Positions 7,386 to 15,705 of a stretch of 31,529 nt of DNA are shown here, piece after piece. The stretch is from Prevotella sp. UBA1705. Its GTDB lineage: Bacteria > Bacteroidota > Bacteroidia > Bacteroidales > Bacteroidaceae. Positions within the stretch are counted from its first letter, which is position 1, and each line of letters opens with the position of its first letter. The notes under the pieces were generated by a model. That model did no database searches. It was not told the origin of the DNA and saw only the letters and a list, made by a program, of their open reading frames with translations. The stretch spans positions 1 through 31,529 of the forward strand of contig DCJH01000040.1 in assembly GCA_002317385.1 (NCBI GenBank). The letters are read 5' to 3'. The translations under genes were made by a program, and so were the position numbers.

Positions 7386-8756
7386 ATGGAATTTCTCACC
7401 TTTGCGTTCGTGGCACTTTTCGGTGCCACGTTCCTCCTTTATTATGCCCACATCGGCCGCCGTTGGCAGCACGGCGTGCTTCTGGCGGCCAGCTTCACGT
7501 TCATTGCCTGGTACCACTGGCAGTATCTCGCCGTGGCAGCAGGCATCACGCTGTTCACCTTCTACATGGGTCGAGCGCTCCACCGGCATCTCGACACCCC
7601 ACGTGCGCCCGTCCTTCTCTGGACGGGCATCGGCACCTTGGTGGGCTTCTGGCTCCTGGCACGCTACTGGTCGGGCCTGTTTCCGCTGGGCATCTCGTTC
7701 TACACGTTCCAGGCGCTGGCCTATCTCATCGAGATTTACTGGGAAGAAGAGCCCGAGGACGACCCGCTGGACTTCACGCTCTACATGCTGCTGTTCATGA
7801 AATTTCTGTCGGGCCCCATCGAGCGCGGGCAGAGCATGCTGCCCCAACTCAAGGCCGCCAAGGCGTTCGACTATGCTCAAGTGACCCGCGGCATGAAGCT
7901 ATTGGCCTGGGGATGCTTCCTCAAACTGGTCATCGCCGACCGCATCGGGCCAGCGCTCGACACCGTGTTCAACGACGTCGGCGAGGCCTCGGGCATGCAA
8001 CTGCTGCTCGCCACCGCCCTCTACCCCATCCAGCTCTATGCCGACTTCGCCGGATACACCTGCATGGCCATAGGACTGGGCCGCATGATGGGCTTCCAAC
8101 TATCGCCCAACTTCCGCCGACCGTTCATCGCCGACACCACCGGCGATCTGTGGCGACGCTGGCACATCTCGCTCTCCTCGTGGGTGCGCGACTATGTGTT
8201 CACGCCGCTCAACGCCTCGCTGCGAGGCATGGGCCGTGCGGGCATCTACATCTCGCTCCTCGCCACGTTCATCGTCATCGGCGTGTGGCATGGCGCCGGC
8301 TGGACCATGGCGCTCTACGGACTGTGCCAAGGGGTGCTCGTGGTCTACGAAACAGCCTGCAAAGCCCAGCGCCAACGGGCCGCACGGACGATAGGACAAG
8401 GCCTCTGGCGCACCCTCACCACGCTGCGCACGTATGTGTGTTTCGCCCTCTCGCTGCTCTTCTTCCGACTCACGTCGGTGGGCGATGTGGCCTACACCTA
8501 CGCGCATCTCTTTGGTGGAATGCGCACAAGCATCAAGGAACTGCGCTTCGGCATGAACGACACGCAATGGATAGTGTGGGGCATTGCTGTGGTGCTGATG
8601 TTCCTGGCCGAGTGGCTCAACAGCCGCACGGCCCTCATCGCATGGACCGAACGGCAGAAGACCCTGGTGCGATGGCCCCTCTATTTCGCCCTCGTGCTGG
8701 TGATATTTGCCTATGGCGCCTTTGGCGTTGAGAACTTTATCTATGTTCAATTCTGA
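7386..8756 (+). CDS. DltB-like MBOAT membrane acyltransferase
   Basis: The 456-residue polytopic membrane protein belongs to the MBOAT family (DltB, AlgI, PatA). It would take the acyl group from the carrier protein and pass it across the membrane. The signature parts are present: PLGISFYTFQALAYLIEIY near residue 100, KFLSGPIERG, the WRRWHISLSSWVRDYVF block with H260, and VWHGAGWTM with the catalytic-type H302. Downstream and upstream genes supply the other members of a Dlt-type pathway. AlgI-type O-acetylation is the main alternative, but the adjacent ligase and carrier favour the Dlt type. Confidence 0.92.
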   Translation: MEFLTFAFVALFGATFLLYYAHIGRRWQHGVLLAASFTFIAWYHWQYLAVAAGITLFTFYMGRALHRHLDTPRAPVLLWTGIGTLVGFWLLARYWSGLFPLGISFYTFQALAYLIEIYWEEEPEDDPLDFTLYMLLFMKFLSGPIERGQSMLPQLKAAKAFDYAQVTRGMKLLAWGCFLKLVIADRIGPALDTVFNDVGEASGMQLLLATALYPIQLYADFAGYTCMAIGLGRMMGFQLSPNFRRPFIADTTGDLWRRWHISLSSWVRDYVFTPLNASLRGMGRAGIYISLLATFIVIGVWHGAGWTMALYGLCQGVLVVYETACKAQRQRAARTIGQGLWRTLTTLRTYVCFALSLLFFRLTSVGDVAYTYAHLFGGMRTSIKELRFGMNDTQWIVWGIAVVLMFLAEWLNSRTALIAWTERQKTLVRWPLYFALVLVIFAYGAFGVENFIYVQF

Positions 8757-8762
8757 TTTCCG

Positions 8763-9800
8763 ATGAAATACACTCCCCTATTACGCTTCCTCCGCAAGAT
8801 ATTGTTGCTGGCCTGTCCCTTCCTGTTGCTGCTGAGCTACTATGTGGTGCGCGACCCGTTTATGGTACTGCGCCACTATGCCGACTACGACCATTCGCAC
8901 GTGAGCCAGAACGAAGGCTTCGTGGGCTGGCAGAAATACAAGCTGCAGCGGGCCCAGGCCCACTACGATGCCTTCATCATGGGCAATTCGTGCACGCTGG
9001 CTTTCTCCAGCAAAGAGTGGAACCGGCACATCCACGCCCACCCTTTCCGCCTGTTTGCCAATAGTCTCGGACTGGCCGACCTGTGCCAGATGCTCGACGC
9101 CCTCGACCGCCAGCCCCATCAGCCGGTGCGCCATCTGCTCGTGGTGGGCGACCGCGAGTTCCTCTCCCGCGACCGCATCAGTCCGGGAGCCATGCACGTG
9201 ATGCCCCCCGAGGTGAGCCATCGGAGCTGGGTCAACGTGCAGACCGATTTTGTGCAGGCTTTCTTCGACACCCGCGTGCTGCTGCCCTTCCTGCGCTATG
9301 AGCTCACGGGCAAGGTGAATGCTGCGGCCAGCGGTGTCATCGTCACGACGCTGCCCACCCGCGAGCGCATCACCAACGATGCCATCATCGCTCAAGACGA
9401 CACCATCGCCAAGCACGGCGAGGCCTACTGGGCGGGCGGCGAATGGGACAAAGCACGGCTCAACCGCCCCACGGTGGCGCGCCCCGTGGTCTTCGAGTCG
9501 CAGCGGAGGCTGCTCGGCAAGATAGCCGATTTCTGCCGTCGCCACCACACCGACCTGCGCCTGGTTATCGGGCCGTGTACCGACCGCGTGGCCACCCATC
9601 CGCAAGACATAGCTGCCATCAGGGCCGTGGTGGGCGCAGAGCACTTCTTCGACTACAGCGACCGTCAGTCATGGTGCGATGTTCATCATTATTACGACCC
9701 CGAGCATTATCGCCGCAGCATGGGCACCATGATGCTCAACGACATGTATGGGCGGGTCCCGGCAGCCTCCTATGTGGTCCACAAGACATTCAACCGATAG
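8763..9800 (+). CDS. Membrane-anchored DltD/SGNH-like protein
   Basis: The 345-residue protein has one N-terminal membrane segment (about residues 10-29) and an extracytoplasmic domain. It contains FIMGNSC with a candidate nucleophile S76, and near the C-terminus a D312xxH315 arrangement (DPEHY), which resemble blocks I and V of SGNH hydrolases such as DltD and AlgX. By position it is the last gene of the operon, 6 bp after the MBOAT gene, and would complete transfer to the final acceptor. Overall similarity to classical DltD is not obvious by eye, so the family call rests on these motifs and on context. Confidence 0.65.
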   Translation: MKYTPLLRFLRKILLLACPFLLLLSYYVVRDPFMVLRHYADYDHSHVSQNEGFVGWQKYKLQRAQAHYDAFIMGNSCTLAFSSKEWNRHIHAHPFRLFANSLGLADLCQMLDALDRQPHQPVRHLLVVGDREFLSRDRISPGAMHVMPPEVSHRSWVNVQTDFVQAFFDTRVLLPFLRYELTGKVNAAASGVIVTTLPTRERITNDAIIAQDDTIAKHGEAYWAGGEWDKARLNRPTVARPVVFESQRRLLGKIADFCRRHHTDLRLVIGPCTDRVATHPQDIAAIRAVVGAEHFFDYSDRQSWCDVHHYYDPEHYRRSMGTMMLNDMYGRVPAASYVVHKTFNR

Positions 9801-9874
9801 CCTTCCCATTGGGATTTTTTCAAGATAATTCCTAAGAATTAATATATTGAATAGCTCATAGGAGGAGGATTGCT

Positions 9875-10012
9875 ATGGCGTTTTTCAGGGAAAACGACTT
9901 AGTTTCTATCCATTTTCGCCCTGTTGGCATTGCCTTTAGGCCCTTTTCGCCGTTCTATTTGGGCCAAAAGCTTGAGTCACAAAGCCTTAAACGCATGGCG
10001 ATAAGGTACTAA
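9875..10012 (+). CDS. Doubtful 45-residue ORF with a strong ribosome binding site
   Basis: An ATG at 9875 is preceded by AGGAGGAGGATTGCT, a strong Shine-Dalgarno match, although Bacteroidota rarely rely on one. The product begins MAFFRENDLVSIHFRPVG and has no recognisable domain. The stop lies inside the left arm of the 22-bp inverted pair, and the whole region looks like repeat DNA, so this may be a chance frame. Confidence 0.22.
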   Translation: MAFFRENDLVSIHFRPVGIAFRPFSPFYLGQKLESQSLKRMAIRY

Positions 10013-10050
10013 TCGTCTGGAGATTAGCACCTTATCGCCATGTCTTTTTT
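9993..10050 (+). repeat. Inverted pair of 22-bp repeats, possible terminator
   Basis: Two 22-bp units of the GATTAGTACCT family face each other: 9993-10014 (minus orientation) and 10022-10043 (plus orientation), separated by 7 bp. The arms pair at nearly every position (both contain CCTTATCGCCATG), giving a long hairpin, followed by CTTTTTT (10044-10050). Besides being a repeat-family member, it could end transcripts leaving the dlt-like operon, whose last stop codon is at 9800. Confidence 0.7.
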
Positions 10051-10402
10051 GTCAAACAATCACAACATGCTGGCTTTCAGCATGTTCCAAATTGGAGATT
10101 TTGAAGAATTTTCTCGCGTCTTTGTCTGTCGGATAGCCTCCGAGGCTCGCCTTGAGAGCAGTCTTCAAATTATTTCATAAGAATTTATTTTCCACGTCAG
10201 CAGATGGGGGATACTCCTTTGTTTTTATCTCACGCAGAGCCGCAGAGGGAAAGGAGGCTACGCAATGGGTGGTTCACACGGAGTTGGGGAGGCCACAGAG
10301 GCTGCACCCAAGGGATGATGCGGTGGCGGCATGACTTAAGCATGCGTATGCCCTGCCTGTCAATCGATGTTCTAACTGATAGCTTTTGCTGCCATCAGCC
10401 AA

Positions 10403-10450
10403 TAAAAAACACAAAAACATGTCATCCTCGACGGATGGCCGTTTTTGTGT
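10403..10450 (-). terminator. Terminator of the split-barrel protein gene
   Basis: Minus strand: ACACAAAAAC (10441-10450) pairs with GTTTTTGTGT (10409-10418), with an inner CATCC/GGATG helix, followed by TTTTTATT. It lies 20 bp after the stop codon of the gene. Confidence 0.8.
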
Positions 10451-10470
10451 GTCCAAAGAAAAACAAGGCT

Positions 10471-10848
10471 TTACAGCAACTGCTTGGCCGTCTCGGGCGT
10501 GATCTCAAGTACACTGCGAATGAAGGGGTACTTGGCGAACATCATGTCGTATTCGGCACCTGAATTGAAGAAACGGGCCGTACCCTCCACGCGGAATCCG
10601 GTGCCCTGGTAGCCGTTGTAGCCTTCCACCTCACGGGCGGCAAGCGTCACTTTCACACGGTTGTTCACGGCAATGTCGGCCTCTGTGCTGGTCATGCCGG
10701 CGGCAGGAACGAGCAGTCGGCCGTCGTCGGTCACCACCAGATAGGAGTTCCAGGTGCACGTCACGTGCGGTTCGTCGTTGCCCCACGAGATAATCGACAC
10801 CGCGCCCTCGTACTTCAATACCTCAAAAAAATTGTCTGTCAATACCAT
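10471..10848 (-). CDS. Pyridoxamine 5'-phosphate oxidase-like FMN-binding protein
   Basis: The 125-residue protein has the pattern of a small FMN-binding split barrel of the pyridoxamine 5'-phosphate oxidase family: an N-terminal strand pair (GAVSIISWGNDEPHVTCTW), a central VPAAGMTSTEADIAVNNRVKVTLAAREV and a GTGFRVEGTARF strand. Such small members are flavin- or F420-dependent reductases or binding proteins of mostly unknown substrate; the length is too short for true PdxH. It stands alone between repeat DNA and parC, divergent from parC, with a TATATTTG promoter element upstream. Confidence 0.8.
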   Translation of the reverse strand: MVLTDNFFEVLKYEGAVSIISWGNDEPHVTCTWNSYLVVTDDGRLLVPAAGMTSTEADIAVNNRVKVTLAAREVEGYNGYQGTGFRVEGTARFFNSGAEYDMMFAKYPFIRSVLEITPETAKQLL

Positions 10849-10891
10849 CCTTACTGTTGATCTGTAGGTGAAACATTTGTCTTACGTGGTG

Positions 10892-10899
10892 CAAATATA
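10892..10899 (-). promoter_or_regulatory. -7 element for the split-barrel protein gene
   Basis: TATATTTG on the minus strand, 43 bp before the start codon. The nearest TTG is 23 bp upstream, a little far. Confidence 0.5.
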
Positions 10900-10960
10900 A
10901 CCCTAAGGCTGGAAAATTGTCACAATCCTGTCCGCTCAGCCCCCACATTTATCAATATTT

Positions 10961-10991
10961 TTGTTATTTCTATATTTTTTTCGTACCTTTG
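10961..10991 (+). promoter_or_regulatory. Promoter of parC
   Basis: TTG (10961-10963), a 20-bp A+T-rich gap and TACCTTTG (10984-10991), with the start codon 30 bp further on. This is a textbook Bacteroidota promoter arrangement. Confidence 0.8.
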
Positions 10992-11021
10992 AGGCTAAAA
11001 TAACGACGAACGAAACCATAT

Positions 11022-13772
11022 ATGGACGACGATAAAACAAAAGACTTGGACGAGGAAAAAGAGTTGAACGACATGGCCGTCGACGAGGAGAACTTCACCG
11101 ACGAGAGCGAGGGCACCCACTCAGACTATAAGCCTGCCGACCGCTTCGACTCCGCAGCCGTGCACCATCTGAGCGGCATGTATAAGAATTGGTTTCTTGA
11201 TTATGCCTCCTACGTGATTCTGGAGCGCGCCGTGCCCAACATTGAGGACGGTCTGAAACCCGTGCAGCGCCGCATTCTCCACTCGATGAAGCGCATGGAC
11301 GACGGTCGCTACAACAAGGTGGCGAATATCGTCGGCCACACCATGCAGTTTCACCCGCATGGCGATGCCTCCATCGGCGACGCGCTGGTGCAGCTGGGTC
11401 AGAAAGACTTGCTCATCGACACGCAGGGCAACTGGGGCAACATTCTCACCGGAGACCGCGCTGCCGCGCCCCGCTATATCGAGGCAAGACTGTCTAAATT
11501 TGCCCTCGAAACGGTGTTCAATCCTAAGACTACGGAGTGGCAGCTGAGCTACGACGGGCGCAACAAAGAGCCTGTGACGCTGCCCGTAAAGTTCCCCATG
11601 CTGCTGGCGCAGGGTGCCGAAGGCATAGCCGTGGGACTCTCGAGCAAGGTGCTGCCCCACAATTTCAACGAGCTCTGCGATGCCGCCGTGAGCTATCTGC
11701 GTGGCGAGCAGTTTGACCTCTACCCCGATTTCCCCACCGGCGGCTCCATAGACGTGGCCCGATACAACGACGGTCAGCGTGGCGGAATAGTGCGCGTGAG
11801 GGCCAAAATCGAGAAGTTGGACAACAAGACGCTGGTGATTCGTGAAGTGCCGTTTACCAAAACCGCCGCCTCGCTGCAGGAATCCATCACCAAAGCCATA
11901 GAGAAGGGCAAGATCAAAGCCCGCCGCGTGACCGACATGACGGCGCGCGAGGTGGAGATTCAGGTGCAGCTCGCCCCCGGAATATCGTCGGACAAGACCA
12001 TCGACGCCCTCTATGCGTTTACCGATTGCGAGATCAACATCTCGCCCAACTGCTGTGTCATCGACGACCAGAAGCCCGCTTTCCTCACCGTGAGCGACGT
12101 GTTGCGCCACAATGTGGACCGCACCATGGGCCTGTTGCGCCAGGAACTCCAGATTCGCAAGGCCGAACTCGAGGAGCAGCTGTTCTTTGCCTCGCTCGAA
12201 CGCATATTCATCGAGGAGCGCATGTATAAGGAGAAGAAGTTTGAGCAGGCCCCCGACCAGGTGGCTGTGCTCGCCTTCCTCGACGAGAAGTTCACCCCGT
12301 TCAAGAAAGATTTCATCCGCGAGATACGCCAGGACGACTATCTTCGTCTGCTCGAAATCAAGATGCAGCGCATCCTGAAATACAACAAGGACAAGGCCGA
12401 CCAGCTCATGGCCAAGATCAAGGCCGAGATTAAGGGCATTGACCACGACCTGGCCCACATGACAGACGTTACCATCGCCTGGTACAAACACCTGAAAGAC
12501 ACCTACGGCAAGGACTATCCGCGACAGACCGAGATACGCAGCTTCGACACCATCGAGGCCGCGACGGTGGTGGAAGCCAACGAGAAACTCTACATCAACC
12601 GTCAGGATGGCTTCATCGGCACGGGCCTGAAGAAAGATGAGTTTGTGTGCAACTGCTCGGATATAGACGATGTGATTATCTTCTATCGCGACGGAAAGTA
12701 CAAGATTATCAAGGTGGCCGACAAGATATTCGTAGGCAAGAATGTCATCTGGCTGCAGGTATTCAAGAAGAATGACAGCCGCACTATATATAATGTGGTA
12801 TATCGTGACGGCAAGGCGGGAAGCTATTTCATCAAGCGATTCAACGTGACGTCTATGACGCGAGACCGCGAATACGACCTCACGCAGGGCAAGCCAGGCT
12901 CGCGGGTGATGTATTTCACGGCCAATCCCAATGGTGAGGCCGAGGTCATTAAGGTGACCCTCGACCCCGATCCCAAGAAGAAGCGACAGAATATATTCCT
13001 TGAGAAAGACTTCTCCGAGGTAGGCATCAAGGGCCGTACGGCCAAGGGCAACCTGCTCTCCAAGCGTGGTGTGCATCGCGTGACGCTGAAGAGTCATGGT
13101 CGCTCGACCCTCGGCGGCCGCAAGGTGTGGTTTGATCCGGATGTGAGCCGCATCAACTATGAGGAGCACGGACGCCTGCTCGGCGAGTTCAACGATGGCG
13201 ACAGCATCCTCGTGGTGCTGCCCAACGGCGACTTCTACATCACCGACTTCGACGTAAACAACCACTACGAGAAGGACATGAGGATCATAGAGAAGTGGCG
13301 TGCCGACAAGGTGTGGACGGCGGTGCTATTCGATGCCGACAACGAAGGCTACCCCTATATCAAGCGTTTCTGCATGGAGGCCACGCGCCGACCGCAGAAC
13401 TATGTGGGCGACAACCCCAACAGCCGCCTCGTGTTGCTCACCGACACCGTGTATCCACGCATCCAGGTGACCTTCGGTGGGGCCGACGCTATGCGCCCCG
13501 CCCTGGAGATCGATGCCGAAAGCTTTATCGCCGTGAAGGGCTTCAAGGCCAAAGGCAAGCGCATTTCGACATGGGCCATCGGCGAAATCACCGAACTTGA
13601 GCCCACGAGAATGCCCGAACCGGAGAGCGCCGACGACTCCGAGGCAGAGACAAGCGACGAGCCGGAAGACCTCGATCCGGATGCCGGGAAGTCGCAGCAA
13701 CAGGTGATAGATGAGATGACGGGGCAGCTGAATCTCTTCTCCGACGATGGAAATGACAAGTCTCTATCATAG
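11022..13772 (+). CDS. parC: DNA topoisomerase IV subunit A (ParC-type)
   Basis: The 916-residue protein is the DNA-cleaving subunit of a type IIA topoisomerase, which decatenates chromosomes together with ParE. After an acidic N-terminal tail (residues 1-40) come DYASYVILERAVPNIEDGLKPVQRRIL, HPHGD (111-115) and GDRAAAPRYIEARL with the catalytic tyrosine at residue 152. A coiled-coil stretch follows near residue 370 and a C-terminal beta-pinwheel domain from about 520, ending in an acidic tail. The GyrA Ser83 position of the quinolone pocket is alanine (HPHGDAS), with the Asp87 position kept. The product could be annotated GyrA, but the pinwheel lacks a recognisable QRRGG(K)G GyrA box, favouring ParC. 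ParE is not in the window. Confidence 0.93.
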   Translation: MDDDKTKDLDEEKELNDMAVDEENFTDESEGTHSDYKPADRFDSAAVHHLSGMYKNWFLDYASYVILERAVPNIEDGLKPVQRRILHSMKRMDDGRYNKVANIVGHTMQFHPHGDASIGDALVQLGQKDLLIDTQGNWGNILTGDRAAAPRYIEARLSKFALETVFNPKTTEWQLSYDGRNKEPVTLPVKFPMLLAQGAEGIAVGLSSKVLPHNFNELCDAAVSYLRGEQFDLYPDFPTGGSIDVARYNDGQRGGIVRVRAKIEKLDNKTLVIREVPFTKTAASLQESITKAIEKGKIKARRVTDMTAREVEIQVQLAPGISSDKTIDALYAFTDCEINISPNCCVIDDQKPAFLTVSDVLRHNVDRTMGLLRQELQIRKAELEEQLFFASLERIFIEERMYKEKKFEQAPDQVAVLAFLDEKFTPFKKDFIREIRQDDYLRLLEIKMQRILKYNKDKADQLMAKIKAEIKGIDHDLAHMTDVTIAWYKHLKDTYGKDYPRQTEIRSFDTIEAATVVEANEKLYINRQDGFIGTGLKKDEFVCNCSDIDDVIIFYRDGKYKIIKVADKIFVGKNVIWLQVFKKNDSRTIYNVVYRDGKAGSYFIKRFNVTSMTRDREYDLTQGKPGSRVMYFTANPNGEAEVIKVTLDPDPKKKRQNIFLEKDFSEVGIKGRTAKGNLLSKRGVHRVTLKSHGRSTLGGRKVWFDPDVSRINYEEHGRLLGEFNDGDSILVVLPNGDFYITDFDVNNHYEKDMRIIEKWRADKVWTAVLFDADNEGYPYIKRFCMEATRRPQNYVGDNPNSRLVLLTDTVYPRIQVTFGGADAMRPALEIDAESFIAVKGFKAKGKRISTWAIGEITELEPTRMPEPESADDSEAETSDEPEDLDPDAGKSQQQVIDEMTGQLNLFSDDGNDKSLS

Positions 13773-14559
13773 TATTCTCCGACCACTGGCCCTCGGTCTT
13801 GCCCTCTCGGCAACCCTGAGTGCCTCAGCCCAGACCGACACCGTAGCCAAACGGGAGGTCTGGATGGAGCGTGCAAGGCTGTTCAGTCTGGGCCATACCG
13901 ACATTCTCGACACCTATCTGTCACAGGAGAAGTTCACCGGAACAGAGTTGCGCTACATCTCTCAGACCTTCCGGCAGACCTCGGGAAGCAGGACTCTGCG
14001 CGAGACGACCCATCAGCTGTTCGTCTCTTCGGCCGGAACGCGGGGCAACAACAACTCGCTTCTCTCGGCCATGTACCGCTTTTCCATGGGTTGGTACTAT
14101 GTGCCCGCGATGGCAGACCAGCGTTTCAGCGTGGCGTTCGGGGGGTTGGCCGACGGCGCATTAGGCGGAACCTACAACACCCGAAACACCAACAATCCGG
14201 CGCAGGCACGCCTGTCGCTTTCCATCGACCCCGCCGTGCGCCTGCAATGGCAGTTCCAAGTGGCCCGCATCCCGTTCACCTTGCGCTATGCCGCAGCCAT
14301 GCCGTTAGTGGGATTGGCATTCTCTCCCAACTACGGGCAGTCTTATTACGAGATCTTTTCGCAGGGAAACTACGACCATAACATCGTGTTCACCTCGCCC
14401 TTCTCGGCCCCGCAGCTCCAACAAATGCTCACGGTCAACTTCCGATTGTGGCGCCAGACATTTACCGTTGGCTATCTGGGCGACATCCGTCAGATGCAGG
14501 CCAACAACCTGAAATACCATCAATACACCCACGCTCTGCTGTTGGGCTGGCGCTATTGA
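13747..14559 (+). CDS. DUF3316 family exported protein
   Basis: The 270-residue protein has a signal peptide (hydrophobic core LALGLALSATLSASAQ, cleavage after about residue 28) and a body rich in alternating aromatic/polar strands (for example FRLWRQTFTVGYLGDIRQMQ and the final YTHALLLGWRY), which suggests a small outer-membrane beta-barrel. I recognise the pattern as the DUF3316 family of Bacteroidales; its function is unknown. The start codon lies inside the last codons of parC (26-bp overlap from 13747, 20 bp if the ATG at 13753 is used), so it is probably translationally coupled to it. Confidence 0.75.
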   Translation: MEMTSLYHSILRPLALGLALSATLSASAQTDTVAKREVWMERARLFSLGHTDILDTYLSQEKFTGTELRYISQTFRQTSGSRTLRETTHQLFVSSAGTRGNNNSLLSAMYRFSMGWYYVPAMADQRFSVAFGGLADGALGGTYNTRNTNNPAQARLSLSIDPAVRLQWQFQVARIPFTLRYAAAMPLVGLAFSPNYGQSYYEIFSQGNYDHNIVFTSPFSAPQLQQMLTVNFRLWRQTFTVGYLGDIRQMQANNLKYHQYTHALLLGWRY

Positions 14560-14607
14560 GACATTGCCGCCCTACCACCCCTATCAATTATCCTGAACAT
14601 TCCGTCT

Positions 14608-15633
14608 ATGAACCATAAGCTCCTACACCTTTTCCTTCCGCTGTTGCTGCTGGCATTCTCCTCCTGCGTCACCGAAACGGAGTTTGCCGACAACCCACAG
14701 GGTAACTTCGAAGCCCTTTGGAAGATCATGGATGAGCACTATTGTTTCTTCGACGAGAAGGCCGTAGACTGGAACGAAGTGCATAGTCGCTATGCCAGAC
14801 AGATTGACAATACCATGACCGAGAGCCAGTTGCTCGAGGTATTGGGCAACATGCTGGCCGAATTGAAGGACGGACACGTGAACCTTTTCACCTCTTTTGA
14901 TATAGGTAGATACTGGGGATTCCACGAGAATTACCCCAGCAACTACAGCGATTCGCTCATCAACCGATACCTGGGAACCGACTATCGTATCACCAATGGG
15001 TTCCGCTATCGCATCCTCGACGATAATATCGGCTACATCAGTAGTCAGAGTTTCGCCTACGCCATGGGGGCAGGGAACCTCGACAACATCCTGCTCTATC
15101 TCCAACCCTGCCGTGGTCTCATCATTGACCTGCGCCAGAACGGAGGCGGCATGCTCTCGTCGGCCGAGGAACTGGCTGCGCGTTTCACCAACGAAGAGAT
15201 TCCGGTGGGCTACATGCAGCACAAGACGGGCAAGGGACACCGCGATTTCTCAGACTACGAACAGCAGACCTTAAAGCCCGGCAAAGGCTTGAGATGGCAG
15301 AAACAAGTAGTGGTTTTGACCAATAGAATGGTGTTCTCGGCCGCCAATGAGTTTGTGAAATACATGAAATGCTGCCCCAATGTCACCGTCGTGGGCGACA
15401 AGACGGGTGGCGGTGCAGGCCTCCCCTTCTCCAGCGAACTGCCCAACGGGTGGAGCGTGAGGTTCTCCGCGTGTCCCATGTACGACCGCGACAAGCAGAG
15501 CACAGAGCCTGGAATAGACCCCGACGTGCAGGTGTCGCTCACCGCCCACGGCTTTCTCCTGGGCCGTGACACCATTATCGAGCGTGCCAGAGCCTTGATC
15601 TCTGCCGCAGCTTCGGCCCACATCGCACCATAA
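14608..15633 (+). CDS. S41 family peptidase lipoprotein
   Basis: The 341-residue protein starts with a lipoprotein signal ending LLAFSSC (cysteine 20), so it is anchored in the envelope. It belongs to the S41 (C-terminal processing protease/tricorn-like) family: an N-terminal helical part (FEALWKIMDEHYCFFDEKAVDW), GLIIDLRQNGGGMLSSAEELAARF, then VVLTNRMVFSAANEFVKYM with the likely nucleophile S244, and GDKTGGGAGLPFS. No PDZ domain is apparent between the N-terminal part and the catalytic core. It lies 48 bp after the DUF3316 gene. Substrate is unknown. Confidence 0.87.
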   Translation: MNHKLLHLFLPLLLLAFSSCVTETEFADNPQGNFEALWKIMDEHYCFFDEKAVDWNEVHSRYARQIDNTMTESQLLEVLGNMLAELKDGHVNLFTSFDIGRYWGFHENYPSNYSDSLINRYLGTDYRITNGFRYRILDDNIGYISSQSFAYAMGAGNLDNILLYLQPCRGLIIDLRQNGGGMLSSAEELAARFTNEEIPVGYMQHKTGKGHRDFSDYEQQTLKPGKGLRWQKQVVVLTNRMVFSAANEFVKYMKCCPNVTVVGDKTGGGAGLPFSSELPNGWSVRFSACPMYDRDKQSTEPGIDPDVQVSLTAHGFLLGRDTIIERARALISAAASAHIAP

Positions 15634-15705
15634 TCCTTCTGTTTTTGGCTGACCGATGAGCTTCAAACCCTATATTGTCTCACCCTTTTCTTATTCCCAA
15701 TAGCT

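Larger units (their letters stand above)
9801..10402. other. Repeat-rich intergenic region after the dlt-like operon
   Basis: It contains a possible 45-codon frame (9875-10012), the 22-bp inverted pair (9993-10043) and, from about 10226, a stretch with TCTCACGCAGAGCCGCAGAG and later CACACGGAGTTGGGG and GCCACAGAGG. Phrases of this kind recur in noncoding DNA of many bacteria, as I recall. No protein-coding gene of normal size is supported. Confidence 0.55.

Noticed and set aside
11121..13265. 714-codon open frame antisense to parC
   Set aside because: It is a codon-bias shadow of parC; composition is His/Val/Leu-rich without domains, and parC on the other strand has full family motifs.
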